Source: Didymella arachidicola
Lineage: Eukaryota > Ascomycota > Dothideomycetes > Pleosporales > Didymellaceae
Assembly: GCA_016630955.3 (NCBI GenBank)
Contig: CM049992.1
Location: forward strand, 1,240,001-1,304,000
Reading direction: 5' to 3'
DNA: 64,000 nt
The notes below the pieces were generated by a model, which did not search any database, was not told where the DNA came from, and saw nothing but the letters and a program-made list of their open reading frames with translations. Below are positions 21,315 through 31,235 of the stretch, in pieces (the first letter of the stretch is position 1; each line of letters starts with the position of its first letter). The translations under genes and the position numbers were made by a program.

Positions 21315-23448
21315 CCGTGTCCGTGCGCGTGCTGCACGCTATCGCGTGTTGCACGCGAGCAGCCCTGTTCGTCTACAGAAAGATGAGGCTGTAGAGCCAC
21401 GCAGAATAGCTATTATTATAAGATCTTTTGGTGGAGTGATCTATAGGCTTATGCGACAAGCTTGTACTATCTATATTTACTTGGAAGCTTGATGTTGCGA
21501 CCTCGTGTGGAGGTTTTAGGTGGAGGAGACGGGGAGCGCTCTGCAGCAGCAACACCACTTCGCACAGCTACAGTACCACAATTCTGCTTCTTTCTTGGTG
21601 CTGCAGACTGTGAGACTTTACGCTTGCCTCTTTGGGACAATTGCAGAGCTTTTTGAGTGTCGCGCTCTGCTTTTTGACGTGCTCTTTCTGCCTTGCGTTT
21701 GTCAATAGCGCAGCGTTCATCTGCACGCTTCCTCTCCCGCTCTTCCTTCTCCCTCACTGCCTTCTCACGCTTTTCTTCTGCAATCTTCTCATTGTAGAGC
21801 TTGTTAGCATGCTTCAACTCCTTCATTTTTGCCTTTTCAAGCTCTTCCTCATGCTTCATCTCCTTCTCAATGCGCTCTCTAATCTTGGCTTCCTTGAATG
21901 ATCGAGGTGACCAAAAGCGTGAAGGCACCCATGGATTACAGTCATGCTGCTGCAGGTCAAGAGCTCTGCTTTTCTTCTCTTGCTTCTTCTTGTACTGAAG
22001 AGACTCTGTAAGCCCATCATTTTCTTGGTGGAGTAGCTCATTACTGATACAAATGTGATGGAGTGTGTGCCTTAGCACCCGCGCGTCCTTACTGAGATTA
22101 TCCTTCACAGCCCGCTGCAGAATTCTGTCAATTCTGCGCCATTCTGAGCTGCTGTAGTGTGAAGCAATTGATGACGATGAGCTGCCATCATCTGATGAAG
22201 GTGGTGCAAATCTATCGAGTATAACGTTGGGGTTGAAGGGGTATACACCCACTGCCTTGAAGGCCTGTTGTATGAGGGTTTCTGTGAAGGTAGATGTCCA
22301 GGCAGACCAGAATAAGCTGAAGAAATCACCCTTCTTCACTGGCAACAGTCCTTTGCTCTTAAAGAGTCTTTCTGTAAGCTGCTTCGAGTATGCTCGTGCC
22401 AACGGAGCAAACAACACTACGTCGAGTGGCTGGAGCGTATGAGTACTGTGAGGTGGATAGATAGCTAATAGAATCTTGTTCTGATAACAGTACTTTAGAA
22501 ACAGCTTGCTTATATGGCTGCCGTGGCCGTCTACAATAAGTAGCCGCCACTTTCTTCGAGCTGACTCCTTGGTGTTGGCATCAAACACCTGCTGAAGCCA
22601 GGCAAGGCCTGCGTCATTGTTTGACCAGCCGTTGGAGGTGACGTTGACGTAGACTTGGTGTTTTCTGATGTCTAATTCACTCACCCAGCTTGATTGGACC
22701 TTCTTGGAGTTGGCTGGGTAGATGAGGCCTGGTGGGAGTGCAATTCCAGAAGCTCCCACACAAGCTATCAACGTAATCCATTCACGATTGCCATCGTGGA
22801 GCATCTCTTTAAACCTCTTCTGCTTCCATTTGGTCTTGCTGAAGATCCTCTTGCTCTTGCCTATCGATCCAATCATGAAGCCCTTCTCATCCATATTGTA
22901 TGTATGCTCAGGCTCTATTGAGTATTCTTCAATCTTTGTGTGTAGCATGTTGAAGTAGAGCTGATATTTATCGTAGGAATCAGCAGCGACGCGATCGGCA
23001 GCCATGGCGGAGGTCCATCGAGGTGTGAGCTCATCCGAGTGTCGGTTGATGAATCGGGAAACCCAGGCCTCAGAGACTGGCTTTTTGGCTATTGTAGACG
23101 CAAAAGACTGGATCATTTCACGCGTAGGAGGTAGGTGGTAATCTGTAAGCTTATCTATATAAGCTACAAGCTCTACCTCCTCCTCTGGGGTGAGGTGTTG
23201 CTGGTTGATGTTCTTCTGTTTAATAGAGCCAAAAACGCGTCGGTGATGGCGGGACAAAGTTGAGCGATTAACACCATGTTTGTCAGCAATCTCTTGGTAC
23301 ACAAGTTTACCGCTGCATCAGCTGCATCAGCATCTTTAATTGCAGCTTCTAGAGACATTGTGGTGTTGAGTTATGGTGTTGAGAAAGATGAGATGATTCC
23401 GCGCTCGCGTGCATCACGCGAAAGCGTGCAGCACGCGCACGGACACGG
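21315..23448 (-). mobile_element. Fot1/pogo-type DNA transposon (element 1), nearly complete
   Basis: The ends are inverted repeats starting CCGTGTCCGTGCGCGTGCTG, matching for about 28 bp and, more loosely, beyond 50 bp. TA dinucleotides flank both sides (21313-21314, 23449-23450). Element length is 2134 bp. It contains one transposase frame on the minus strand. The 3' non-coding tail (rc of about 21370-21466) is shared with elements X, 2 and 3 (the GTGGCTCTACAGCCTCAT-like block), showing one family. It sits at the boundary between the HET gene flank and the LINE remnant. Confidence 0.9.
21467..23358 (-). pseudogene. pogo-type transposase of element 1, one frameshift near the N terminus
   Basis: A DDE-superfamily transposase. 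From about 23302 down to 21467 the frame is open for ~610 residues: HTH (ADKHGVNRSTLSRHHRRVFG), CENP-B-like HTH (PPTREMIQSFASTIA, SEAWVSRFINRH), catalytic D in NMDEKGF, second D in IVDGHGSH, third D in LQPLDVV with 35 residues between the last two, then a Lys/Glu-rich coiled tail. The natural ATG lies at 23358 (MSLEAAIKDADAADAA...) in another frame. A single lost base at about 23305 would explain the switch. The in-frame codon at 23302 is GTG, so no good start remains in the main frame. There are no nonsense codons, so the damage is recent and minimal. Confidence 0.85.
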
Positions 23449-24335
23449 TACGTACTGTAGATGCAGAACACCTACTTGCCGGCTGTATAGCAGCTATTAG
23501 GATAAGCATAGGCAGGACAGCTAGAAAGCTGCAACAAATGCAGACTAAAGTCTAGAATCTAGGATCGCTTCTGCCTAAGATACCAAGGACAATACTGACA
23601 GCCCCCTACTACTCGCCTGGCTGCCAAACAGACCTAACAATAGGCGTAGACAAAGAGACCGCAGCGAAGGCCTTTAAAGAATAGTGGGCCTATCTCCTAC
23701 CCTTAGACGTGACTATCTTCTTAGATGGCTCTAAGTAGTACACAAAGGAAGGAGAAAAGCGGGTCACCTACGGCTTTGCTGTGTACTAGGACGGAAAACA
23801 ACTTCATACTGGACGCGGGTCGCTTTACCCTACCTCACACGTCTTTAACGCGGAAGCAGTAGGCGCATAGAGGGGCCTCTAGTACACTATAAGACAACCA
23901 CCGCTCTGCACTCGCCGAATCTGGCTGTGCATAGACAGCACCTCCGTTATATGGTGCCTGAAGGGCAGCGCATCCCCTACCTCTTAATGGGCCTTCCTAG
24001 AGTGTCACGGCGCTATGAAGACCCACGACGTCTCCATCAAATGGGCACCAGGGCACCTGGGTATTGAAGGAAACGAAGCGGCAGATAGGCTGGCAGACCT
24101 AGAAGCCTATTACCTGCCACTCCCTACTAGAAAGGCTGCTATGCCTACACTCTTAGGCATTAAGTCAGTAGCCTGCAAGACACTATAACACACATAACAG
24201 ACCTAGTAGTCTAAAAAGAGGGCTAAGCTCTTAAAATAGTACAAAAGATAGGACTTAGGCTACTTACTAAACAGCAGACTACCTAAGTTAGACCTACTAA
24301 GAGCCACCCTAGCTAAACTGCTCTCTATCCGATCT

Positions 24336-24605
24336 ATGCACGGCGACTTCGCTTGGTACCACCGAAAGTTCAGTCACAACGACGCAACACTCACCTGCTC
24401 ATGCAGACGCGACAAGACGCCGGAACACCTTGCGCTCTGCCGCAAGACCATAGGAGCTTTTGGCCGATGGCTACTTCGACCAGCTATACCACCGTCCAGC
24501 CGGAACGATGGCCTAGCGTATACTGCTGCGCTGATTGGGAATCCAGAGGCTTTTGAAGCATTCACCCAACTCACACAGTACTACACCAAAGTCTGCCCCC
24601 GGTAG
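24336..24605 (+). pseudogene. LINE ORF2 C-terminal fragment (CCHC-type)
   Basis: An 89-codon open stretch beginning MHGDFAWYHRKFSHNDATL and containing Cys-X-Cys...His-X3-Cys spacing, typical of the region after RNase H in fungal LINE polyproteins. It is the largest intact piece of the decayed element, not a gene in its own right. Confidence 0.75.
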
Positions 24606-24930
24606 CTTACCTAGTGCTGCAACAGCAGCAAACAGCCGTACTATTTCCTTACTCTCCTTCTTACTCTCCCTCTCCCTCTCTCCCACTTCTCTGGCATTTA
24701 CCTGCCTCTGAACACACACGAGGGATCCACCCTAATGTACACAAATTGCTCAGTCTCCCCAACTGGACGGGGAGCTGTAGTTCTGACATGGTAGCAATAC
24801 CCGCGTACGCAAGAAATGCTTTCTAAGGTAGTGTGTTAGCACTGTAATTCTATAGCTTAGCACGTCGTATATGCCCTTCGGGAGGCGAGATGATGGACTT
24901 AATCCTCATCAACTAGACGTAAAATGAATA

Positions 24931-24952
24931 CCAACCAACCAACCAACCAACC
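24931..24952 (+). repeat. (CCAA)5 microsatellite, probable LINE 3' tail
   Basis: Five and a half CCAA units immediately precede sequence matching the middle of a pogo transposase. Several fungal LINEs end in short tandem repeats rather than poly-A, so this is likely the insertion junction. Confidence 0.7.
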
Positions 24953-25713
24953 AGTGAATCCAGACGTCATCCTCGATAGATTCCGCCACACATCACCATC
25001 TGGCTCAGAATCAGCTGCCTCTGGTTCTACAGATTATTCTGCAGAGGATTGGCTCAAAGCTTGTAGTACTCTACGGGCAGAGGTGAAGGATCCACGCAGT
25101 GTGGGTGCGCGGAAGCTGGGTCAAACTATCCACCACCTCTCAACCCAACTAGAGCTCGCCCACGATGAGATTAGTGGCTTACTTCAGAAGCTACATCAGA
25201 AGAAGAAGCGCCAGAAGCAACCTAAGAGGCAGCTAGACCTACAACAACACCAGGAGTACCATGGTGGTGCGGTGATGTGGTCTCCCCGAGCCTTCCGAGA
25301 GGCGCGCTCGTATGGCTGTTGCAGAACACGAGAGGCAGGAGGCAGAGCTTAAAAAGCATGAGATGAAGGAGCTAGCTGCTGCTAATAAACTCTACAAAGA
25401 GAAGATTGCACAAGAGAAGCGTGAGCAGCGGGCAAGGGAGAAAGAAGAGCGTGACCGGGTTAAGGCCCAAAAGGCAGCTGAAGTGGCTAAACGCAAGGCA
25501 GCCAAAGAAGCCCAAAAACGCAATCATAACGCTGGAAAAAGTATCCAATTGCCTAATCAGGCGAAGCGCAAAGCCTCAGGTCAATTGCAGCCAAAAACAG
25601 TCAAAAAGCGTGGAGGTAGAGGTGCCCGTAGTCGTAGTATTGCTGCTGAGCCTGCTCCACCACGCCCAACTGTCACCACCCGTAGCGGCCGCACCGCCAC
25701 AAAGCATGAATAG
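24953..25713 (+). pseudogene. C-terminal transposase remnant of element X, frameshifted
   Basis: Two overlapping frames, up to about 25310 and from about 25313, are both homologous to the C-terminal tails of elements 1-3 (YHGGAVMWSPRAF, then KLYKEKIAQEKREQRAREKEE and TRSGRTAT). A small indel at about 25308-25313 separates them. The catalytic domain is absent. Confidence 0.75.
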
Positions 25714-25837
25714 CTTTGTATAGAGAACATTGTCTCATAAGTCTATACAGTACCCCAACAAGATATTTGACAATATTAATTACTGTTGGTGGTGTTGCAG
25801 CCTCATCTTTGCAGCTGCAATACAGGGGCCGAGCGGA
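24953..25837 (+). mobile_element. 3' fragment of a second pogo-type element (element X)
   Basis: Begins in the transposase at NPDVILDRF (compare NPNVILDRF in element 1) and runs to the stop at 25711-25713, then through about 120 bp of 3' tail with the family GTTGCAGCCTCATCTTTGCA block. The 5' two thirds are missing, replaced by the LINE tail. The right terminal repeat is also missing: at about 25835-25840 the sequence switches to the coding region of element 2. The right boundary is approximate. Confidence 0.75.
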
Positions 25838-27509
25838 AGAGCTTACTGCTCGTCATATACCTCCTACAAGAGAGATGATCGCCAATTTCGCGTCAGCAGT
25901 CGCCCAGGAGCCAGTGAGCGAGAGCTGGGTTACCCGCTTCATCAACAAGTACTCTATCCATCTTATCTCTCAATACTCAACGGGTATGGACGCCAATCGC
26001 CACAACGCCGATTCCTACGCGAAGTACGAGCTCTACTTCAACTTAATACAGCGTAAGATCGCTGAGTATAAGGTTGATGCCGAGCACACATACAATATGG
26101 ACGAGAAGGGCTTCATGATAGGCATCACTACTAGGGCAAAACACGTGTTCAGTAGACGTATGTGGGAGAAGGGGGAGGTCAAGGCATCACTTCAAGATGG
26201 CAATCGCGCCTGGATTACGCTGCTGGCGTGTGTGTGCGGCGATGGATCAGCTCTGCCGCCAGGTCTCATCTACGAGTCTGCCAACAGCAGCATCTAATCA
26301 AGCTGGGTAGAGGAAATACAGTCAGGGGAACACTCTGTGCTTGTTTCTTCCTCACCTTCTGGCTGGATTAATAACGATGTAGGTCTTGCCTGGCTTCAGC
26401 AGGTGTTTGATCGCTTTACCAAGACCAAGGCGCGGAGGAAGTGGCGCCTCCTGATCCTTGACGGCCACGGCTCCCATGTGACGATGGACTTTATTAACTA
26501 CTGCGATCAGAACAAGATACTCATGGCTATACTTCCTCCTCATTCAACTCATACGTTGCAGCCGCTTGATGTGGTGATGTTCAAGCCTCTGTCAACAGCG
26601 TATTCAAATGAGCTCACAACACACCTTCACAACGGCCAAGGACTGTCAGTAATTAAGAAGAGCAACTTCTTCCCCCTGTTCTGGAAGGCTTGGGAGAGTA
26701 CGTTTACTCAGGGGCTAATACTTAAGTCCTTTGAGACGACGGGTATATCACCCCTACAGCCCAACGTCATCCTCCGACGCTTTGCTAAGGATACCCCTGA
26801 GGCCTCTGACGGCAGCACAAGCTCTTCTTCAGTCTATTCTGGCAGAGATTGGCTTAAAATTGAGACTCTGCTGCGGAAAGTAGTCAGGGATGAGACCAGT
26901 AAAGAGCTGAGGAAGATCAGCCGCTCGCTCCATCACATCTCAATTCAAAACCAGCTCCTCCACCACGAGAATCAGGGGCTTAGAGAGGTTCTTAAGACTC
27001 AAAAGAAGCATAAGAATAAGAGCAAAGCTCTTCAATTCCAGCCTCGCGAGGACTATCATGGTGGAGCAGAGTTCTACTCTCCTAGCAGAGTAGAGAAAGC
27101 ACGCACTGATGAGAGGATAAAGCAACAGAGCCAGAGGGAGGAAGAGCTCCAAAAAGCAGAGATGAAGAAGCTTAGGCACGCTAATAAGCTGTACAATGAG
27201 AAGATTGCTCAGGAGAGGCGTGAACAGCGGGCGAGAGAGAAGGAGGAGCGTGAGCGTGTTAGAGCTGAGGTCAAGGAAGCAGCCGAACGCAAGGCTCAAA
27301 GAGAGCGTGATAAACAAGCTCGCGACGCTGAAAAAGCTGTACAATTGCCCCAAATAGGCAAGCGCAAAGCTTCAGCAGCTCCTGCAGCAAAAATACAGAA
27401 GAAGCGTCGTACTGTGGCCGCTGCGCGTGGTGTTGTTGCTGCAGAGCCTCCTGTGGCACCTCGCACCCACACCACGCGCAGCGGCAGAACAGCAACTCTA
27501 TATAATTGA
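25838..27509 (+). pseudogene. pogo-type transposase of element 2, N-truncated with one nonsense codon
   Basis: Two stretches in one frame, up to the TAA at 26295-26297 and from there to the TGA at 27507-27509, cover the CENP-B-like HTH (EPVSESWVTRFINKYS), the DDE domain (NMDEKGF, LILDGHGSH, LQPLDVVMF) and the basic coiled tail. The stop replaces a Gln seen in element 3 (GIQSTWVDD), a CAA-to-TAA change compatible with RIP or plain deamination. The first ~75 residues, including the first HTH, are gone. Confidence 0.85.
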
Positions 27510-27673
27510 ATTGTATGAGAGAATATTGTCGCATAGGCCTATAGAACAGTTCACCAAAAAAAACACTTATAATACTAGCTATTGTATGTGGCTCTATAAC
27601 CTCATTTTTGCAGGTGCCTATTAAGGTGGTTCGGCGCGTCACGCGAATCCGCGCATCACGCGCACGGACACGG
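25838..27673 (+). mobile_element. 5'-truncated pogo-type element (element 2)
   Basis: Starts inside the transposase at about LTARHIPPTREM (residue ~75 of a full protein), fused to the tail of element X. The right end is intact: its 3' tail leads into an inverted-repeat end (rc begins CCGTGTCCGTGCGCGTGATG) ending at 27673, followed by TA (27674-27675). That TA is also the left target duplication of element 3. The left terminal repeat is lost, so this copy cannot move. Confidence 0.85.
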
Positions 27674-27675
27674 TA

Positions 27676-29831
27676 CCGTGCCCGTGCGCCCGATGAGCCA
27701 GTTCAGCCGATGAGCCACCTGAACATCACAACATTGAGATGCCTACAACTTCAACGCTAAATATCTCCACCACCATGGATCCAATTCAAGAAGCCATTGA
27801 ATATATAGAATCGCGTGAAGCTGGTGATAAATCCTCGTACCGCCAAGTTGCCAAAATGTTTGGGGTTGATCGAACGACGCTGTCGCGGAGGCACAACCAG
27901 CGTACACGCTCAAATGCAGAAGAAGCGCGCCATCGACAGCTACTCAGCCCACAACAAGAGGATATACTTGTAAAGTACATAGAAAGATGCACAAGAGACG
28001 GCTTACCACCTACCAGAAGCATGTTGCAAAATTTCGCTACGACAATCACGAAGAAGGAGGTCTCCGAAAGCTGGATTACTCGGTTTCTGCATCGCCACGC
28101 CGACAGGCTTACCACCAAATGGACCACCGGGATGGATCGTGAGCGCCATTTAGCTGACAGCAAGCAAAATTACGAGTTGTACTTCGATCTACTGCACTCC
28201 AAGATGCGTGAGCACGGTGTTGAAGAGCGCAACACGTACAATATGGATGAGAAAGGCTTCTTTGTCGGCATTAACAGCCGCACCAAACGGATAGTTTCTA
28301 AGGCAATTTGGGAGTCAAAAGAGCGCACCGCGGCGCTTAGAGATGGCAACAGGGAATGGGTAACGCTGCTGGCTTGCGTATGCGCTTCTGGAGAGTCATT
28401 ACCGCCCGCTCTCATCTACCAGGGCACCTCTGGGATTCAATCGACCTGGGTAGACGACCTCATGGCCGAACAACACGAGATCTTCGTCTCCCACTCGGCG
28501 ACGGGATGGTCAAACAACGACCTAGGGCTTGCCTGGCTTCAGCAGGTGTTCGATCGCCATACAGCAGCCAAAGCTCGCCGTCAATGGCGGCTTCTGATCC
28601 TTGACGGCCACGGCAGCCACCTCACGCCTGAATTTTTAGAGTATTGCGACGCCAATCGCATCCTCCTCATGGTTTTTCCACCTCATTCAACCCACAGCTT
28701 GCAGCCGCTTGATGTCGTCCTCTTCGCGCCACTTTCGAGGCACTACACTGAGGAGCTTACTTACTACCTCCAGCAAACCCAAGGCCTCACGAGGATCACA
28801 AAGCGCGACTTCTACAGCAACTTCTGGCCGGCGTGGAGCTCTACGATGACCTCGGAGCTCATATTGAAGAGTTTTCAAGCTACAGGAGTGTGGCCGATGG
28901 AGGCGGACGCTGTCCTAAAACGCTTCAACAACCACCCACAACCTCACGATGAAGACGCAGAAATTGGAGAGCACGGCGACGGCGATAGCTGGCCTGAGCT
29001 GCGCAAAATTCTCAACGCTGCAGTCGCTGACAAGGCTAGAATTGAATCCAAGCGGCTGTCGCGGAGCATCCACTCGCTACAGGTCAACAATGAGCTGCTT
29101 CACGCTCGCAACGAGGAGCTAGAACACAAGATCAACGTCATCAAGAAGCGCCCGGCGCAGCGGACGACACTCACTACACAAGAAGGCGACGACTGGCACG
29201 GCGGCGCTGTCTTCTACAGTCCTAGGAAACTTGCCAGCGAGCGCGCGCGCAAAGCTGCCAAACTCGACGAAGCCGCGGAGCTACAGCTTCAAAAAACTCG
29301 CGATAGAGAGGCAAGGGCAGTGGCAACAGCATACAACAAGCAGCAGAAAGAGGATGCAAAGGTGGCTCGACAGCGTGCTGCGGAGGAGCGTCGCGAGGCG
29401 AAGAAAGCACAAGCTGCAGCGCTGGCTGCCAAACGAGCGCTCAAAAAGCAGCAAGACGACGCTGCAACCGCTCCAAAATCTCACCATACACCAATAGGAC
29501 GCCAGCGAACAGTCTCACACAAAGCGGCTAAAATTCCAGCAAAGCGTCGTCGTGCTGTAGCTGCTGTGAGTCGGCCTGTGGCTGCACCTGCGCCGCCGCC
29601 CGCACCACCCAAAACGACGACGCGCGGCCGGCAAGTCAAGACGCCAGCGAAATTCAATTAAATAGGAAATATCGCATACGTCTATAGATCAATACTCCAA
29701 AAATTCTCGCGATAATAGCTTTTGGGTGTGGCTCTACAGCCTCATTTTCCTATCGTCGACATCTCGTTTGGGTGGCTCATCGGCTGAACTGGCTCATCGG
29801 CTGAACTGGCTCATCGGGCGCACGGGCACGG
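27676..29831 (+). mobile_element. complete Fot1/pogo-type transposon (element 3)
   Basis: The left inverted repeat (27676-27719, begins CCGTGCCCGTGCGCCC) and the right one (29771-29831) match. The right copy carries one additional 17 bp unit (CTGAACTGGCTCATCGG), present twice there and once at the left. TA flanks both ends (27674-27675, 29832-29833). It encodes a single intact transposase. This is the only element in the window with all parts intact, so it is a candidate autonomous copy. Confidence 0.93.
27739..29661 (+). CDS. pogo/Fot1-family DDE transposase, intact, 640 aa
   Basis: Cuts and pastes its own element into TA sites. N-terminal HTH (about residues 15-55: YRQVAKMFGVDRTTLSRRHN), then a CENP-B/Tc5-type HTH (about 75-135: TRSMLQNFATTITKKEVSES, RFLHRHADRLTTKW). 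The DDE-1 catalytic triad is D170 (NMDEKGF), D289 (LILDGHGSH) and D325 (LQPLDVVLF), with 35 residues between the last two. The C-terminal ~150 residues are a basic coiled coil ending in a TTRGRQVKTPAKF segment shared by the family. There are no stops or frameshifts. A methyltransferase gene starts 100 bp beyond its right end. The ATG at 27739 lies 20 bp inside the left repeat; a second in-frame ATG is at 27775. Confidence 0.93.
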   Translation: MPTTSTLNISTTMDPIQEAIEYIESREAGDKSSYRQVAKMFGVDRTTLSRRHNQRTRSNAEEARHRQLLSPQQEDILVKYIERCTRDGLPPTRSMLQNFATTITKKEVSESWITRFLHRHADRLTTKWTTGMDRERHLADSKQNYELYFDLLHSKMREHGVEERNTYNMDEKGFFVGINSRTKRIVSKAIWESKERTAALRDGNREWVTLLACVCASGESLPPALIYQGTSGIQSTWVDDLMAEQHEIFVSHSATGWSNNDLGLAWLQQVFDRHTAAKARRQWRLLILDGHGSHLTPEFLEYCDANRILLMVFPPHSTHSLQPLDVVLFAPLSRHYTEELTYYLQQTQGLTRITKRDFYSNFWPAWSSTMTSELILKSFQATGVWPMEADAVLKRFNNHPQPHDEDAEIGEHGDGDSWPELRKILNAAVADKARIESKRLSRSIHSLQVNNELLHARNEELEHKINVIKKRPAQRTTLTTQEGDDWHGGAVFYSPRKLASERARKAAKLDEAAELQLQKTRDREARAVATAYNKQQKEDAKVARQRAAEERREAKKAQAAALAAKRALKKQQDDAATAPKSHHTPIGRQRTVSHKAAKIPAKRRRAVAAVSRPVAAPAPPPAPPKTTTRGRQVKTPAKFN

Positions 29832-29932
29832 TAATGGGTCTCCGCACATTTTCGTTGTAACGTTCGCAGACAGTTCACAAGGTCATCGCTATCACAAATA
29901 CGTTCTCAATAGGAACACAGAACGCAGGCATA

Positions 29933-30947
29933 ATGCTTCCAGCAACAAAAGAAAGAGACAGCGGAGCTGACGATACGAAGGACGGGGGTGGGTTCGATGA
30001 GAGCACGCAAAATACGCAGTATGATCAGATTGGATCGAAGTATCTGGAGATCAAGACTTTGTCAGCCTTGGAGCCTGAGATGCCAAGTATACTGGATGCG
30101 CTGGGAGATGCTGTCTCAGGGACGAAATGTCTTGGTACGTTGAACCCGTTCTCATATCAGCAAGTGGATATGTTATGGTATCATGACCAAATTGCTTGCC
30201 GCTTGGAAGTCAACTTACGTAGTACTGGCCCTGTCCATACTTCTCCTGACATCCACCATTCATGATCAAGGACGAGACCCAAGCTTACCAGCGTCCACAG
30301 ACTTAGCATGTGGTACTGGCAAATACACGGAGCTCCTGTCCAGTCTCGGTGCGACTAGCGTAATTGGCTACGACATCTCCTCGACCATGGTCTCCAGCGC
30401 TATAGCTACTTATCCGCCGTCGCAATATCCGACTATACGCTTCGCCGTAGCAGACTGTAGTCTCCCTGACTCTCTCCCTGCCTCTGGTAACCACGCCTTT
30501 GATCTTGTCTTCTCAGCGTGGTTCCTCAACTACGCAGGCAGCGAGCGGGAACTGATCAACATGTTCCGCGTCATCGAGTCGCAGATGGCTCCCGGTGGCA
30601 GGTTCGTCGGAGTGACGACTAATCCCTTCGACGAAACTATGCACGTACCGAAGGTGGACTTCTACGGTCTGGATGTTGACGTACTCGACCCAGCATATGT
30701 CGCGCCGGATACGGGTGATGCCGTAGGTATCAAGGCGAAAGTCAAAGTTGGCAAGGGAGGGTTTGAGTTTGACTGTTTCCAATTCAGACCGGAGGTGTAC
30801 GAGAAGTGTGCGAGGATGGCGGGCTTGAAAATTGAGTGGAGAGAATGTGTTGTGCCAGATGATGAGAGGAGGCAGTCCGGATACTGGAAGGAATGGCTTG
30901 CAAGGCCAATATTTGCTATACTTAAAGCGGTGCGAGCAGAGCCATGA
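29933..30947 (+). CDS. SAM-dependent methyltransferase
   Basis: Exons 29933-30134 and 30301-30947 give 282 aa. The intron (166 nt) starts GTACGT and ends CCACAG, and splicing joins KCL to DLACGTGKYTELL, rebuilding motif I of class I methyltransferases. Around it are the pre-motif helix (YDQIGSKYLEIKTLS), motif I DLACGTGKYT, the acidic GYDIS (SAM ribose contact), VADCSLPDS and the FDLVFSAWFLNYA region. The C-terminal half has the Rossmann topology end (PGGRFVGVTTNPF). A broad small-molecule methyltransferase is likely, but the substrate is unknown. The intron holds an ATG (30183) in frame with exon 2 that begins a hydrophobic segment; see findings. The intron is longer than others here. Confidence 0.82.
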
Positions 30948-31235
30948 CTGTAATCTACTACACTCATTTGACCTAGTATTGAGGGCGCTTAGTCCTCAGG
31001 CCAGGCTGTTGTCTCCACACAAGGTAATCTGCTCACGGATCAGGTTCAATGGAGGCGTTCATCATGTCTAAATGGATGCACAGCACAGGATCTCGAGCAT
31101 GAATTGGACATGGTTGAATTGGTGACTCATTAGCAGTCTTGGTATCATAGGTCTTCCCGAAGTCATCTTCCACGATGGGTCTTCTCGTCGTAGCTCTGGG
31201 GCCTGGGTTGCCAGGGCGAGTTCTCGACATTACAT

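Larger units (their letters stand above)
23451..24952 (+). mobile_element. 3' end of a Tad/I-like LINE retrotransposon, RIP-damaged
   Basis: Reading the plus strand through stops from about 23510 gives an RNase H domain: the FLDGSK aspartate, FNAEAVGA glutamate, CIDSTS aspartate and NEAADRLADLEA block. A C-terminal region with a zinc knuckle-like CSCRRDKTPEHLALC follows (24336-24605). Many in-frame stops are TAG where W is expected (e.g. VY*DGK), which is the CpA-to-TpA change typical of RIP read on the opposite strand. The 3' non-coding part ends at a (CCAA)n tail at 24931-24952. The reverse transcriptase and 5' half are absent. The left boundary is uncertain and may begin right at the TA of element 1. 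Confidence 0.8.
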
